Shown piece after piece: positions 41,376-55,319 of a stretch of 64,000 bases of DNA. A model generated the notes under the pieces. The model had not been told where the DNA came from. It made no database searches and saw nothing but the letters and a program-made list of their open reading frames with translations. The DNA is taken from positions 6,600,001 through 6,664,000 of the forward strand of contig WPIO01000005.1 of assembly GCA_009760855.2 (NCBI GenBank), given 5' to 3'. This DNA comes from Cristatella mucedo (taxonomy: Eukaryota > Bryozoa > Phylactolaemata > Cristatellidae). The stretch's first letter is position 1, and every line of letters starts with the position of its first letter. A program made the translations under genes and the position numbers.

Positions 41376-44027
41376 AATCCACTTACTGTTCACCAAAAAG
41401 AGATGATTGTGATGGGCATATGCAATTTCCTACATAAAGCCTACCTACTTAAGCTCACTTGTTCCAGAAATAACTAAAGACTCACTCGATATTTTGCAGA
41501 TCCTGCTTTAAGCTTTTTTGACTTGCTAATCTCGGAAAATGGAAAAGCAAAATTTACAGCCACAGCTCTTAGAAACAAATTTAGTTTTTAGGGGACTAAT
41601 GGAATGCATTATTATAACTGTTTTTAACAGCTTGCCCACAACAAAAATCAAGATAAACTTGACCATTTTTTTGAAGACGGGACTGAGTGTGCACTGACTG
41701 CGCACGGTGGCGAGCACGCCTCTTATAGTGAGCCCCTTACTGCGATATCGCTGGCAGATTCTATCTATGCATGTCAATTAATTACTAAAGGTAGTGGCAG
41801 CACGGAATCGGTTTGGTTGGTTACATTTACTCTAGCAGTTGGTCAACGAGCCTACTCAGCTGGTCCAAGCGTACGCACCGTCAGCCTAGGCGTCACTTCG
41901 TCGACTGCAAAAGCAGAGCTTAAGGTGCTCTAATGCCATGCCCAATCATTAGATCACACTTTTTAAGTTGACAGTATTGTTAATTTTTAACATTTAAATT
42001 TTCAACGTCAACTCTTCAGTGCATGTTCCAGCTGCAATGTAAACTAGAAAATTATCCCTTCCGACCCTATTTTTATGCACACCATGCAGTACATGAATTT
42101 AAATACTGTAAATGCATCAACGACTCAAAGTGATTGTGATCCCATGTATACAGGAACGCAATAAATAGCTAACTAACTAACGACTAACTAGAAACCTTGC
42201 TTATTATAGGTGTAGGTCATAATGGGTCGGCAGCAGCCGATCGAGAAAAATAGTCTGAATGAATATTAGTCGGCAAACCTCTTAAAGGTGAGACAGAGAA
42301 GCTGACGAAAACAATAATAGACTTGATAATAATAAAATTATTTTATTGCACGCTTTTACGATTAAATGTTGTTCTAGGTCATTTTCATGGGTACTAAAGT
42401 AGGAACTTAAAATGTTGAGCAATAAAGACGCACAAATATAACCACTTGGTTAGCATCAGTGCCAAAAAGAGACACAATTTACTTGTGCTTCAGTCAATAA
42501 AGCTTGCCAGTTTTGAATAGGCACAAATCTAAGAAATTTTGTAAAGCGGCGGCTCCTTTTGAGCTAAGAAACTCGGCCGGTGACTGCGGTAGTTGTAAGT
42601 GCTCCTTCATGACTCATTTTGCTCTTGTACACGCATTTGTGTCGTTTGTCACTAGACGACCAACTGAGTGGCTCATCCCGTGAATCTAAAGCCGATAAAA
42701 TAATTGCTGTCAAATTTTGAGCGACGAATGGGAATGCCGTTTAAGGTAAGCCAGAAGATTTTCTTTGCCCTTATTACACAGGCTCTGAACAAGCGGCAGC
42801 ACGTAATAATGGTGGCATAGTTTCGTTAAAGGACCGAATATTGGAAACGGAAAGTTTTTACTTTGGTCCTGGTTCTCCACGCTTCCATGCTTGTAAAGCA
42901 CGCGGTATGACGGAAGATCGCTCCAATGTTTAAAAGGGCAAACAATTTTCGTGCGAAAACAAGCTAGGAAATTCCCTCCGTAAAATAGACTCTCGGTTCC
43001 ATTTGGCCAGCCCTACGTGGGTGCGGCTCAATAGCGCACTCTCTTTCATTCAACTGTTCTCAGAATCGCGAAAACATAATAAATATACATTTTTCAGATA
43101 AGCTCTTTATACAGCAGTGATTTGTACCCGGAAATCGCCATGCAATCTAGTGAACAAATAAAATAAAATATGAGAGTTAGCAATAGCTCTTATCCAGTCC
43201 ACAGGATTTATAAAACTTTAGATTTTTGAGTCGCTGTTTTTAAATTATTCATTTAATGGCTGGCTGCTGCCTGTCTATCTAGTGCCGAAATGTAGGAAGG
43301 TCTCAGACTTGGCTCTACTTATCAGAACCAATCGCTTACAATTCTAGCTATTCAGCAATGGCCTCATGACCAGAAATATGTTTATAACAGCTGATTTCCA
43401 GTAGTTTCGCTATCACAAGCTTTCAGCCGCCCATTGCAGTCGTCGATCACTCTTGCTTGGCCACCAAGCAGGTGAGATGCGTCTTATTACCTAATGCAGC
43501 TACCTTAATTTTCTTCCAGGACACTGATGTGATGACATGGCGAGCAAGACGTGCCTGCAATTCTGCTGTGCCTGGTTTGGCTAGCGACAATTACCGTTGA
43601 CTAGCTTCGGCTCCAAGTCCATGTTCAGTTGCAAGACCTTTTATGCATAGCTCGACTTTCGGAAAGCAAACTTGAGGCATTTCACGCATCTGAAAAGCAT
43701 AATGAGATTACTGCTGCCCCCCGACTTAATGCGAATAACTGCTACATTTAGTCTAATAGTGACATCAGTCTCTTAGCCATGAAGCCTCATCCGGAAGGTG
43801 GAGTATTGTATCACAAGCAGCAAGGCTTGTATAGCCACGGTATGGTGAGGTGAAAACTATCTGTACGATTGGAGGGGCCATTCACTTTCAGGCCGATCGG
43901 CCTGCTGCCCAGATTTCTCTGTACAAACTCACGGCTGACTATTGCTACAATGACAAGCAGGGAATCCAGGCCACCTGCTGCTTTAGTAGTGGCCATCCTC
44001 TTCAGTTATATATATATATATATATAA

Positions 44028-44063
<36 letters not shown>

Positions 44064-46964
44064 AGGGAGAAGAATCGGTAACAGAAATAGTGGTTCAGTT
44101 GCATCACCCAACGCACTCGCTGAGAACTCCACACAGCTCAATATCTGCGAAAGAATGAAGCTAAGCGCTGGAGTACCGTGCTTTTGAACTCGTTGCTTTA
44201 GCTACTTATAGATTGTTCCATAAAGATTTTTCTGAAGTAATAAAAAATGCGTAAATGCCAATCATACGAATACTAGTTATCCCGCGAGGTTATTGGGGTC
44301 ATGAGACTATGAGACTGTGCCTCTCCAATCGAAAGTGTCCATTTGACGAGGCATTCGTTTCCCAAAACAGCAGAGGTCTTGAATGGGAAGTACGCGGCCG
44401 TCTTACACCATGATAGTAGAAATAGATATTTCTAGGTAGAATTCACTTTAATAAACCTAAATCTGTATCCATTTGGCAATATATGGCCACGTCATGTGGC
44501 ACTAGCGAGTTTTGGCTAAACCTCAGAAGCCGCAAGATCTCTCTTTTGGAGTGCCTACGTGAAACAAGAACGCGTTCACGGATGTTCGCTGCTATCAACC
44601 TGTTTCTAGTGTTTCCCAGGACTATTGATATTCATTTTTCAGAAAAATTGCAACGGAAAACGAAGCTAATGCTACTAAGGACTCCAGGAGTACTCGCGTC
44701 AGTTTTCAGCTGTTCTAAATGTTTGTAATCACTCCAACACAGATTTCAGCTTGAAAACATTTTAAATTCAGACATTTAGGGTGAGCAGACGGTGAATAAA
44801 TACGGCAAGCCCTCTAAGCAGCAAGCCCTCTAAATAGCATTGGCTGGCTAACAGTCACTGACACTTAGAGCTATTGGCTAACGGTTTAGATTAGACGTTA
44901 CATGCCAACGTGCATATTACTTTTTAATAGGAAAATCTACCCCGTGACGTCATTGTTCTTTCACCGATGCTCGACCACTGCCGGGAGAATGGTTTGCGGT
45001 GGACGAGCTGTCAAGAGGTGGCCGCCAGGCTGTGAGTTAGCGCTCACACCCCACCTCCCGTCGCCGTCCGCGGCTACCCACACCGGACAATGCCTGCAAG
45101 ATCATCAACTGCAGCCTCGTTTGGAGCTGCAGTGAGGCTGGCTTGCTGGCTACTCGCAAAATTGAACTGTTCACACGGACTCAAGCCTGCACGCTTAAAA
45201 TGCAAAGTAAGTAAAACAAATATGATGCGTAAAAACTTGCAAAATGTGCAATTTTCCCACAGTAAAGTTCGTTTAAAATTTCGTCAGCCCGTGCGTCTTT
45301 CCAGCGAAAAGTTTCAGTGTGCGGTAAAAGGCGATGAGAAGATTTCGTGTGGAAGGGGTTACACCTCGGCCTTGAGGGTTGTGGCTCAAGAACAATGTCT
45401 CTGTTAAATGTGGCTGAAAATCTCGTTGGCCCCTCCAAACATTGGTGCGTACAGTTTGTGAAGAGATGAAGCTCCACGCCTAGCGCCTGTTGACTAGTAG
45501 CCTCTTTCGGCTTGCATCTAAAAATGAACTGGTAGCCCATTCAGCCGTCTAGGTTTCAGATATATCAGTGGGTTTAATATTCCCTATAGGAAGAGACTAT
45601 TTCCTGCTTCCGATTTTCCTTATTGTTTGCACGGCTACGACCCGGTCACAACCGGCGTGTTCGGTAACTGAATAAAAGAAGGTGGCACAGATTATAGAAA
45701 TCGCTCGTAAAACGGATGCAACAAGTCTCATTGCAGCTAGTGAAAGCAGAGCAATAATCTGAGAAAAAAGAAGGCGAACATCCTCATTGGAAAGGTCAGC
45801 AGTCAGCACTGAGAAGTATGCGGCCAAAGTAGTAGTCACTGAAAGTCAAACTATCTGCCATGTTGATACACTCCTATTAAAAATCAGCAGTGCGTGCCCT
45901 ACCTTTAGCTCATCAAAAATAATGCTGTAGAGGCTGAGCAGTGAATCATGTTGACAGGCTTACTCAACCACATGCATTCGTTTGAATTAAGCTTCATCTT
46001 TCATCGCATGAAACACTTGCTATTCCCCTTCGAATGGTGATGAGTGTGACAAACCTTAATAATGCTATGCTGTTGCATGTTTAGATGGAAAATGTAACTT
46101 TAGTGAGAGATGGTGCAATCTTCAGATTCATTCAATCTGAGCTCAGCCTCCATTTGGTTATGAAGTAAAAGACAAGCGATTTCCACTGCCTCTATTACTG
46201 TCGACAGGGCCAGCCTTGATCTGTAAATCCTGGTATTTCCGCTGCTGGTATCTACGTTTGGAGGATATGAAGCGGCACCCAGAAGTTTTTTTTCATGCAG
46301 ACGTAGCCCCATTCAAGAAAGCTTTGCAGGCTCCTTTAGAAGAAGCATTTCTTAGTGTGTTTTATTCAAATTCGCACTGCCTGACATCAGTGAAGTGCAG
46401 CTCACTCAATCGGGTCTATCAATTTCTAAACGCAATCATTAGTTCCAGCGCAATGGAAGCCTAATAGCCATCTAAAAGATGTAATAAGCTTTATAGGAGC
46501 AAGCAAAACTCATTCTGGACAGAAAATTCAGGTCCGGAACATCTACAAGATCCAGTGAGGTAGCCGAAGTTTCCCAATATTGGAGTCTTTAGTCTCGATG
46601 CCCCAATGTACTCTATCGAGAAAAGTCCGTGATCACATATGATTTCCGTTTAGCATGTCAGAACCGAGTAAAAAGCCGCTTTGCACAAATGCAAGTCCTG
46701 GGTTGATCCACAGATTCTGGCAGTTTGAACAAAAATGTTGGAATACTTCACCTGTTGAATGAGCAGTATGATCATTTGGCAGTTTCTTTCCGAGCGACCC
46801 TCGACGAATTCAAAATTCTACCCACAAACGCCGGCGTCTTGTGATGGGCTGCTTAAGATGTTTTCACTGATGCAAGCTTGGCGCACCGAGGTCCCATGAA
46901 GGGCTGCCAATGAGCGACTAGAGTGGCATGTGAAACCGAATGTCTTACTAAGAGCACATGTTAC
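41376..46964. other. Long stretch without a recognisable gene
   Basis: AT-rich apart from a moderately GC-rich patch at 44940-45140. Holds one (TA)n repeat. ORFs at 45597-45839 (minus, hydrophobic) and 46216-46464 (plus) show no motif or good splice frame. Confidence 0.5.
44009..44063. repeat. (TA)n microsatellite
   Basis: TATATATA with two AAATATATA interruptions. Confidence 0.95.
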
Positions 46965-47105
46965 CCATGGGTTTTAGCCTAGGGGTAAGGTGCTTGCATT
47001 TTACGACCCGTGGTCACGAGTTTGAGTCATATAACAGATAATTTTTAATGCCTGCTGTTTGCTGGGTAACAGCCATAGCAGCTATTTTTCCACTTTAAAA
47101 AAGTG
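46965..47105 (+). mobile_element. SINE-B copy, diverged
   Basis: GGGTTTTAGCCTAGGGGTAAGGTGCTTGC (A-box) and CCGTGGTCACGAGTTTGAGTC (B-box). The body has TAATTTTTAATGCCTGCTG and GTAACAGCCATAGC in SINE-B order. Confidence 0.65.
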
Positions 47106-48249
47106 AGTGTTGTATCTCCCAATCATTACTTTCTTACGCGTGGCTCACATGAGGTGCGAGTGTGCAATCAAGAGATCCCAAAAAGGCAAACCCAGTCACC
47201 CCTGTTAAGATTGATAATGACTAGGCGTCGGTACGCCGCCTTCAGACGCTCCCCAGACGCCTCCAGAAATGCTCTTGCCGAGATGACTTTCTAAGTGACA
47301 TCGACGTAACCCACGGTATTCAATAAGCAGCATTGAAGGGCATCAGGCCAGCGACGGTATCGGCCGTCCAGCCCAATTAATTGGCATGCCACTCTTTTGA
47401 ATTCGATAGTACATCGATCTGCCAGGAGAGGGTTTCTGGCTGTCTGGCACCATGCATGCCTGCTAAAGCGCTGCAACCAAGCGTCTACTAATTCAAACAA
47501 ATAACGATGTCCAAAAGAATCACAGCCGTTAAAACCACTGACAGCCAGAGGAAGCTCCCGTTAGGAGGGCCTGCACTGCACAATTTCAAGGTAGTGCAGG
47601 CGAGTGTAGCAGAAGCGGAGATCAGCCAGATCTATACTTTTGCATGCAACAGGGATGATAATGCATTCGTGGTGGTGAGAGTCTATGGATTTTGATTCGC
47701 GGTCTTCTGCCAGTTTTCTACTCTTGTCCGAGCAATAATATTCGCTTTCGATTTATGGTTGAGAGGACACACCGTCCAAAAGTTGGCTGGAGTCTTAACT
47801 TATAAAACGTGAATTGTTCTCATGTAGACTCTCAGGGCAGGCCAATGCAAGCCAAAGGAAACCTGTGCAGGCCTATCTGAGAAACTCGTTTGGCTCCACC
47901 AGAAGAAAAAGCTAAATGGGAGCAGTAAACGATCCATCTGCTAGCCCTCATGAGCCAGTCAGTCTGTAACCACTTCTTGAATATTAAAATATCCCCAAGC
48001 TTTGAACTGCAGGCAACTTATTAAGTCTACCAATGCTCGTTCGACATAAGTTTACTTTAGTCGAATTCGATGGTTCTTAGTTTCTACGAAGTAGCTATAC
48101 GTCAGAGCCAACAGCGGTAGGCTAGCTTTCCCGAATGTAATTTTGAGGACTCTGACCGGCTCTTCCCTCATGGTTGGAGATGACATTCTGTCAACTAAGC
48201 AATGGTTCTTAAAACACCGCATTTAATCTGGCTGGGTTCGTGACTTCGT
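47106..48249. other. No gene recognised
   Basis: Mixed composition; short ORFs without motifs. Confidence 0.6.
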
Positions 48250-49050
<801 letters not shown>

Positions 49051-49386
49051 CTGTGTGCGAGAGAACGGCACCATTAGAGATGGTATCAGTAGGAATTAAG
49101 CGGACTACCTGCGCCTATATATTTATCATGCTCTGATAGACATCGAGTATAATTTGACTGCTATTTATCCTAAGAGTTTAAAATTATGTCTTCAACTACT
49201 CACAGGGCGTGACCACCCTAGTGACTTACATTAACGGTCAGGAATAATAATTAAATTGCAACGGATCAGCCTCCTTTATCAATTAAGTAAACATTTAGCT
49301 TAAGAGAATCTCAAAATCTGAGCCTGCTTCGAAAATGGTACAACAGCTTAACTAGTGCGCCTGCATGTGTGCGTGTGGGTAAGCGT

Positions 49387-49422
<36 letters not shown>

Positions 49423-49464
49423 GTGTGTGAGTGTGTGTATATATATGTGTGTGTGTGTGTATTT
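49387..49464. repeat. (GT)n microsatellite, interrupted
   Basis: GTGTGTGTG blocks with GTGCGTG and TGAGTG interruptions. Confidence 0.95.
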
Positions 49465-49654
49465 GTCTGAGTGTGACGCCTAAATTATTGCATTTCCCTT
49501 GTTTCAGGAATCCATGTAGAGTGAATTTATCGCTGGAAACAAGTGAAACGCTTCGTTTTTTATATAATCCATCATCAAAGGCTCATCTTCTATTTCAAAG
49601 GAATTGTGTTTTCTCTTCACTTGCTCCCCATCAATAATGAAATAATAGCCAGCA

Positions 49655-49735
49655 TCATAATAACAAGAATGTCTCTAGCACTTGTAGACGACTGCAACTC
49701 TGTGTAGGCACTTTACATACGTGGTGAGGGGAGCT
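49655..49735 (-). repeat. Decayed LINE-1f tail
   Basis: TCTAGCACTTGTAGACGACTGCAACTCTGTGTAGGCACTTTACATA keeps the order of the reversed hairpin tail (AGCGCC...GAGAACT...TAGGCGCTTTACATT) with many changes. Confidence 0.45.
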
Positions 49736-49944
49736 TGTCAATTTGGTTACTTTTATAATATACTGTTATTAACGTGGTTTGAGGCGTCCACATCCTGACC
49801 GAACTCGGCCGCACACAAAGGGTGTCTTAACAGTTCTAGCCTCAGCAGACGAGTGACGAATACTGGCGACGCCTAAATCTTCTAGTAAGCTTAGCGATGT
49901 ATCGGTGAAGCACAGATACACTCAGGTGTACCGACAGTAGCGAC

Positions 49945-50085
49945 AGTGCTCGCTATTCACGATCCTGGTCTTGGGTTAGAATTGCGAAGCAGCCGATTCT
50001 TTACCTCACGCTGCAAGTGGTGGTATGGTGGCCATCAAGGCTTTTCTGCTGCTGCATAAATGAGGCTGTTGCATCGGCTGATAAT
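49945..50085 (+). mobile_element. SINE-B copy, diverged
   Basis: CCTGGTCTTGGGTTAGAATTGC (B-box), CAGCCGATTCTTTACCTCACGCTGCAAGTGGTGGTATGGTGGCCATCAAGGCTTTTCTGCTGCTGCATAAATGAGGCTGTTGC match the SINE-B body. Confidence 0.7.
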
Positions 50086-51873
50086 TTAATCAAACGGGCG
50101 GTGATCAAGAGCAATCCAAAATTAGCATTGCAAGTTCATATCCATAATATAGGCAAGTCTAATAAAAAGTAATACAGGGTTATGTGCATTTAACAGTGGC
50201 CAAGATTTGCACTAATGGCTTGTAGGCCTTGAGCTCAAATTAGCTCCAATGCCAATGCAAACTCCAGGAACAAAACTGACTGCCTATCTCATAGCAAAGA
50301 TTTTTATGCGGCCTCAAATATCGAAAAAATCAAAGATCGGCTCAATCGGTTTCCAGCCTTTAAATATTAGGAACTGCCAATATGGATTATCAGTCATAAT
50401 CTGGCTGATTTTCCTCGTCACTATTTCAATGCACAGTGTCAGGTTTTTAATGCACAGGGTTTCGCTTTTGAGATCATATGCATGGCTTAAGCGGCATTAT
50501 AAGATTGAATTTCGTACTTACCAACGCCGAAATTTCTCTTAATTAGAGTTTTGCAATGCTTGTCTAGGTAAAATTGACGCCCAACTTAGTTCAGCCCACA
50601 AACCCCAGCTCTATAGCAGGAGGTTGGATAGAGTCCGAGTTCCCAGTGGAAGCCGCCGAGCCAACTCTTGTTAGAACTTGAATTTGCTGATGCAGTCATC
50701 ATTAGAGAGGAGTATGGGAATATGCTTGCTCGTACTAAGCTAAATACTAAGCTGGTAATCTCGATGCTCCCAGTATGGAACTTGGTTGATGAAAGTGTGA
50801 AAGTAACATTGCAGGCAACGCTTCACTGACTTTTTTCTAACCCCCTCAGTTTTCAAGGTCAGCCGTGCCTCTCTAACCATGTTGCCGGTCTGTTTGAAGC
50901 ATTAGGAGTCCCCGGAAGATAGAGCGAATGACCCTCTCCTCAGACCGCTTCTCCAATAGCCTCAAAGCAGTGCTGCTTAGTAACGGGTACAAGTGCTCAT
51001 CTCTTCGTATGGCTCACCCAGTGCATCTCGAATGCGACTAAGCAAGTGACATGCTGTGGCAGTGTTCCTTGATATTTGGTGACTGCGGCTTGCGCTCATT
51101 GGAGACTTCAAAACCAATTTAACGCCCTCTGGGTCCGTTTCATGATTTTTCTTGTTTTCCTTATCTATTTGGCAGTCTTGGCACTAAAGTGCACTGACAC
51201 AAAAGGGACTCACTACCCCAAAAGGCACCGAGTTTTCCGTATGGAAAAACATAATCAACTGGAAGCCGTCGGTAGACAATCGTGTTAAATCCATTTCTAC
51301 CCATCATGGCATTATTAAGTTATTCCTCGTGAGACATGACCACGAGTTCACTGCTTTCAAGTGCGTCCAAGATGTCTCTCCACAGCTTTTTATGTGCACA
51401 ACATATGGTTAGTTTCTTCGTAAGAACGTAGATAAAAAATATCAGAGAGTGAAGATTTCGCCAAAAAGATTAACAGGAACGAGAAAACGGCATGGGGCAA
51501 TTTAATTGCAGTGTTTTACGGTTTCTGAGTAATCGCAAAGCTGGAAATAATCAGAAGCTGGTTCATGCTATGCTTAAGTACTTTGCCAACATGAAATGCA
51601 GAATTTCCCACAGAATCCATATCCTTGATTCGCATCTTCAAGCATTCAACCAGAGTATAGCAGTTTCTTAGCAGAGCCAGGCGAGTGGTGTGACTAGAAA
51701 ATACTTGATTTTGAATTCCGTTACCAAGGAAAGTGTCGCGAAAATATGCCCGTGAACTATGTTTGAGGGTTTCTGCAAGAGAAAGATTGGCTGCACATCC
51801 GCAAATCTAGAAACCAGTTGCTTCTGAACAACACTCCGAATAAATAAATAAATGCTAGATAGTATTATATAGT
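50086..51873. other. No gene recognised
   Basis: AT-rich flank of the youngest LINE-1f copy; ORF at 50249-50542 is without motif. Confidence 0.6.
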
Positions 51874-53553
51874 ATGGACATATTATTTTTGGTTCTTTTG
51901 ATAATCATTCGTACTTCCTTTACAAATAGCTGTTCCTCGATTCCAGGCAGCACCTCAATGTCTGCATTTAAACAGGTCACTAGTGATCTAGTCCAAAAGT
52001 TCGTATCTCAATCAAAGAAGACAACAAGTCCACTGGACCCTATTCCCACTGTCCTGCTCCTACGTTGCATTGATCTGCTGCTGCCATGCATAACTAACAT
52101 AATTAATATGTCATTAGCCTCAGGTCATGTCCCAGCACCTTTCAAAAAAGCTGTAGTCAGGCCACTTCTCAAGAAAGCTACACTTGACCAAGAGAACTTG
52201 AGCAACTACCGCCCAGTTTCCCGTCTACCATTCCTATCAAAGACACTCGAACGGGTCGTGGCGGACCAGCTGAACTCGTATATTGAAACCTCACACCTTG
52301 CTAGTAAGTTCCAGTCTGGCTTTAGAGCTAATCACTCACCAGAGTCCGCCTTGCTTCGGGTATACAACGACCTACTTAGGAATGCAGACATGGGTAGAGT
52401 GTCTCTGCTTGTTTTGCTTGATCTTTCGGCAGCTTTTGATACCATCGATCACAAAGTTCTTCTAGAGCGCCTCTCATCTCACCTGGGCATCACTGGCACT
52501 GCTCTGCAGTGGTTCAGGTCCTATCTCAGTGGGAGACTCCAGAGTATTGACGTGAATGGACAAAGATCATCTGAAGTACCTCTGAAATATGGAGTACCTC
52601 AGGGCTCAGTGCTAGGTCCGGTTCTTTTCACGGTTTATACTCTGCCTCTTGCTGATGTGATTGCCAAGCACAATCTAGGCTTTCACTTCTATGCAGATGA
52701 CATTCAGTTGTACCTTTGTTTTGATCCCTCACAGCCTCCGAGCACCTCAAATTCTCTAAACTCACTAGCTGCATGCATTGACGACATCCGCACATGGATG
52801 GCAGCAAATTTTCAAAAACTTAACGATGATACAACTAACTTACTAGTTATGGGCAAACCCGGTGTGATCCAGAGATTGGAAAGGCTGACTCTCAAAATTG
52901 GCTCTGCCAGCATATCTCCAGTTGAATCAGATCGAAATCTAGGTGTCATATTCCAAAGCGACCTCTCGTTAGACGACCACATCAGCTCCACAGTCAAATC
53001 CGCCTATTTTCAGCTTCATAACATTGCAAAAATTCGGGCTTGTTTAGATAAGGATACCACGTCCAAGTTGGTCCATGCATTCGTAACATCTCGTCTCGAC
53101 TTCTGCAACTCACTGCTCACTGGCCTACCAGCATGTGCGATCAGGCGATTGCAGCTGGTGCAAAACTCTGCAGCTAGGCTTGTCTGTCGTGAGCGTCGCA
53201 GTTGCCACATTACTCCACTTCTCGCCGACCTGCACTGGCTACCAGTCAAGCAATGGATTGACTTCAAGGTTGTGTCCCTCACTTTTAGGTCCCTTCATTC
53301 TATGGCTCCAGCCTATCTGTTAGATATACTACCCCATCAGGCTAAGCATCGTACCACCTGCTTTTCGGAATCCAACGGTCTAGAAATACCTCATACAAAC
53401 CTTAAATCCTTTGGAGACCGTGCATTTAGTTCATATGCTCCCAAAGCCTGGAACTCTCTCCCGACCTGCGTCAGAACATCCCCTGACCTGACCACATTTA
53501 AAAGGAACCTAAAAACACACCTATTTAGGACAGCATTTAGTGGGTCCCTGTGA
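51874..53553 (+). CDS. LINE-1f reverse transcriptase ORF, intact over 559 codons, 5'-truncated element
   Basis: A CR1/L2-type non-LTR retrotransposon protein copies its RNA into DNA at a nicked target site. In order: a leading VTSDLVQKFVSQSKKTTSPL region, PFKKAVVRPLLKKATLDQEN and LSNYRPVSRLPFLSKTLERV (RT block 1), FQSGFRANHSPESALLRVYN, VLLDLSAAFDTIDHKVLLERL as the first palm aspartate motif, GVPQGSVLGPVLFTVYTLPL, FHFYADDIQLYLCFD with the catalytic Asp pair, then AKIRACLDKDTTSKLVHAFV, ITPLLADLHWLPVKQWIDF and the end FKRNLKTHLFRTAFSGSL. No stop interrupts it. The first 30 or so residues (hydrophobic LFLVLLIII) come from flanking or poorly aligned DNA, so the ATG shown is not the native start. 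The N-terminal APE endonuclease is missing, so the copy is not autonomous. Confidence 0.9.
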   Translation: MDILFLVLLIIIRTSFTNSCSSIPGSTSMSAFKQVTSDLVQKFVSQSKKTTSPLDPIPTVLLLRCIDLLLPCITNIINMSLASGHVPAPFKKAVVRPLLKKATLDQENLSNYRPVSRLPFLSKTLERVVADQLNSYIETSHLASKFQSGFRANHSPESALLRVYNDLLRNADMGRVSLLVLLDLSAAFDTIDHKVLLERLSSHLGITGTALQWFRSYLSGRLQSIDVNGQRSSEVPLKYGVPQGSVLGPVLFTVYTLPLADVIAKHNLGFHFYADDIQLYLCFDPSQPPSTSNSLNSLAACIDDIRTWMAANFQKLNDDTTNLLVMGKPGVIQRLERLTLKIGSASISPVESDRNLGVIFQSDLSLDDHISSTVKSAYFQLHNIAKIRACLDKDTTSKLVHAFVTSRLDFCNSLLTGLPACAIRRLQLVQNSAARLVCRERRSCHITPLLADLHWLPVKQWIDFKVVSLTFRSLHSMAPAYLLDILPHQAKHRTTCFSESNGLEIPHTNLKSFGDRAFSSYAPKAWNSLPTCVRTSPDLTTFKRNLKTHLFRTAFSGSL

Positions 53554-53790
53554 TTCGTCCTTGATTTGCTTATGCGTGCTGACACTGTGCATGCTGCCAC
53601 TAACCACATTTGCATGCTGACCCTGTGCATGTCACCCCTAACCATATTATTCATTTCGTTTGTTTTTCCAAGCATGATTTTACTTACCTTTCAATTGCAT
53701 TTCACTTTACAGCAAATGTAAAGCGCCTGGAGAGAGATTAAGTTCTCTGAGGGCGCTTTATCAAGTGAATTATTATTATTATTATAATTA
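51940..53790 (+). mobile_element. LINE-1f copy, youngest in the window
   Basis: The element includes the intact ORF, a 3' untranslated part (TTCGTCCTTGATTTGCTTATGCGTGCTGACACTGTGCATGCTGCCACTAACC) and the tail GCAAATGTAAAGCGCCTGGAGAGAGATTAAGTTCTCTGAGGGCGCTTTATCAAGTG with (ATT)n at 53770-53790. The uninterrupted frame marks it as the most recent insertion here. Confidence 0.88.
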
Positions 53791-54464
53791 ATAGTTTGAG
53801 ATGAATTTGTCTATTTTTTCATGGGAAAACATATTCATTTAAAGTTTATTTAAAGGTATCCTGGTCAAAAAGCTAAATTTTAGAGAATAATAATCATTTT
53901 CTAAAATTATGAGTAATGTGAAAGTAGTTAAAAAATTCTAATTACCGACGAATGTTATTACATGCGTCAGCCATTCTTTTAACTTTGATCAAGTAGTTGT
54001 GACCCTAACAAACTTAATATCCTCTGGGTCCTGTCCGTTCAGTTAGTTAGCACCAACAACCGTGAAATTACCTCAACCTTACACCAAATCAAATCTTATT
54101 TCAAGGATTAAAAAGGGTGCAAGATTGTAACCATTTCCCCTCAGCCCCGTTGCTTATTTAGATTGAATCGCACGTCATGTGTCTTTGTAGTCTGTAGCTG
54201 CAAACTTTGTGACTACGGAAAAAGCGATGGGCTTCTGTATACTGCCTCACTAAAAAAGTGTCTTTGTCCCTGCGTGCTTTGAGTGAGTACTACAATATTG
54301 CATTATTCGGTGCAAGTTACTACCCTTAACAGCAAAAAACAGAGAATCTAAAAATCTGAAGTGCTTTTGAACGTACGCTTATGTGAGCTAACAATACAAC
54401 TTGTAAAGCTTAGCTATGCTTGATATCTTGGCTTCATTTACCCTGGTTTGTTGTTTCTCTTGCA
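53791..54464. other. No gene recognised
   Basis: AT-rich; nothing seen. Confidence 0.6.
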
Positions 54465-54525
54465 GCAAATTTTCAAGCACCCAGATTGAGATTCGGTTCT
54501 CTTACGGCAGTAGGTAAAATAGTTA
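54465..54525 (+). repeat. Decayed SINE-A or LINE-1f tail
   Basis: GCAGCAAATTTTCAAGCACCCAGATTGAGATTCGGTTCTCTTACGGCAGT keeps the tail order but the hairpin is broken. Confidence 0.45.
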
Positions 54526-54695
54526 TAAGGATTACAGTTAATAGTTGCACATACATGCGATAAATCTTGGAAGAACAGTCTATAAATTTAGATGCAATCA
54601 ATACTGTTGTCTTCTAATCCTGAGAAAATAATTAGAAAATAAAGACTTGTTCTTGCAAAATAATTTATATAACGTATGCATGCACTGTACAAAGC

Positions 54696-55165
54696 TCTTA
54701 CGGTGACCCGCAAGGCCTGCCACGGCTTGGCTCCTCCATCCCTAGCTGAACTGCTGCACTAATTTCAGCCTCCACGTGTATTCCTGTCATTTCGGGACAA
54801 TACGGTAGCTGTTCCATTCGCCAGGTTAAAGACGGTTGGCAACAGAGCTTTAACTCTGCAGGTCCGGGAAATTTAAACCCATCTCCACAATTCTTATGCA
54901 ATGGCATCCACTTTCCTGCTGCAGACTGTGGCACATTCTTTCCAGCTGTACTGAGCAGTTGATTTCATGCTAATCACTACGTCGACTGCTCTCCTGATTC
55001 AGCTATGCTTCTTAAATTCTCTTTTTTTGTGAAATAAGGTCGTTCGGCTATTGAATGCATACCGAAAACCGCTTGCGCTTCGAGGTCGTTATTAAAAACA
55101 CTTCTGCGTAACATCCATATCGTCATTGTGGCTTTTTGGAGTTAAAGACGAAGATACCCTACATT
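54696..55165 (+). mobile_element. LINE-2f copy, only the 3' end
   Basis: Begins in the KVLTLTRKACHGLAPP region. Includes the TGTGGAACTC...CCACAATTCTTATGCAA segment and the 3' untranslated part (TTTTTTTGTGAAATAAGGTCGTTCGGCTATTGAATGCATACCG), ending GGAGTTAAAGACGAAGATACCCTACATTG. Many frameshifts. Confidence 0.75.
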
Positions 55166-55319
55166 GAATTAATTATTCAAAAAGGTATGGATTTAATGCA
55201 TGTTTATCAAACTTTCACAAATCAATGCGCAATTCAATATTTACTTTCAAATATAACAACATTAGCTTGCGCAACATATGCAAATTATTAATGTTTTTCT
55301 TTCAGATTATTACGAGCTG

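Noticed and set aside
45597-45839. Hydrophobic 80-codon minus-strand frame as a membrane protein exon
   Set aside because: No good acceptor or donor in phase and no motif.
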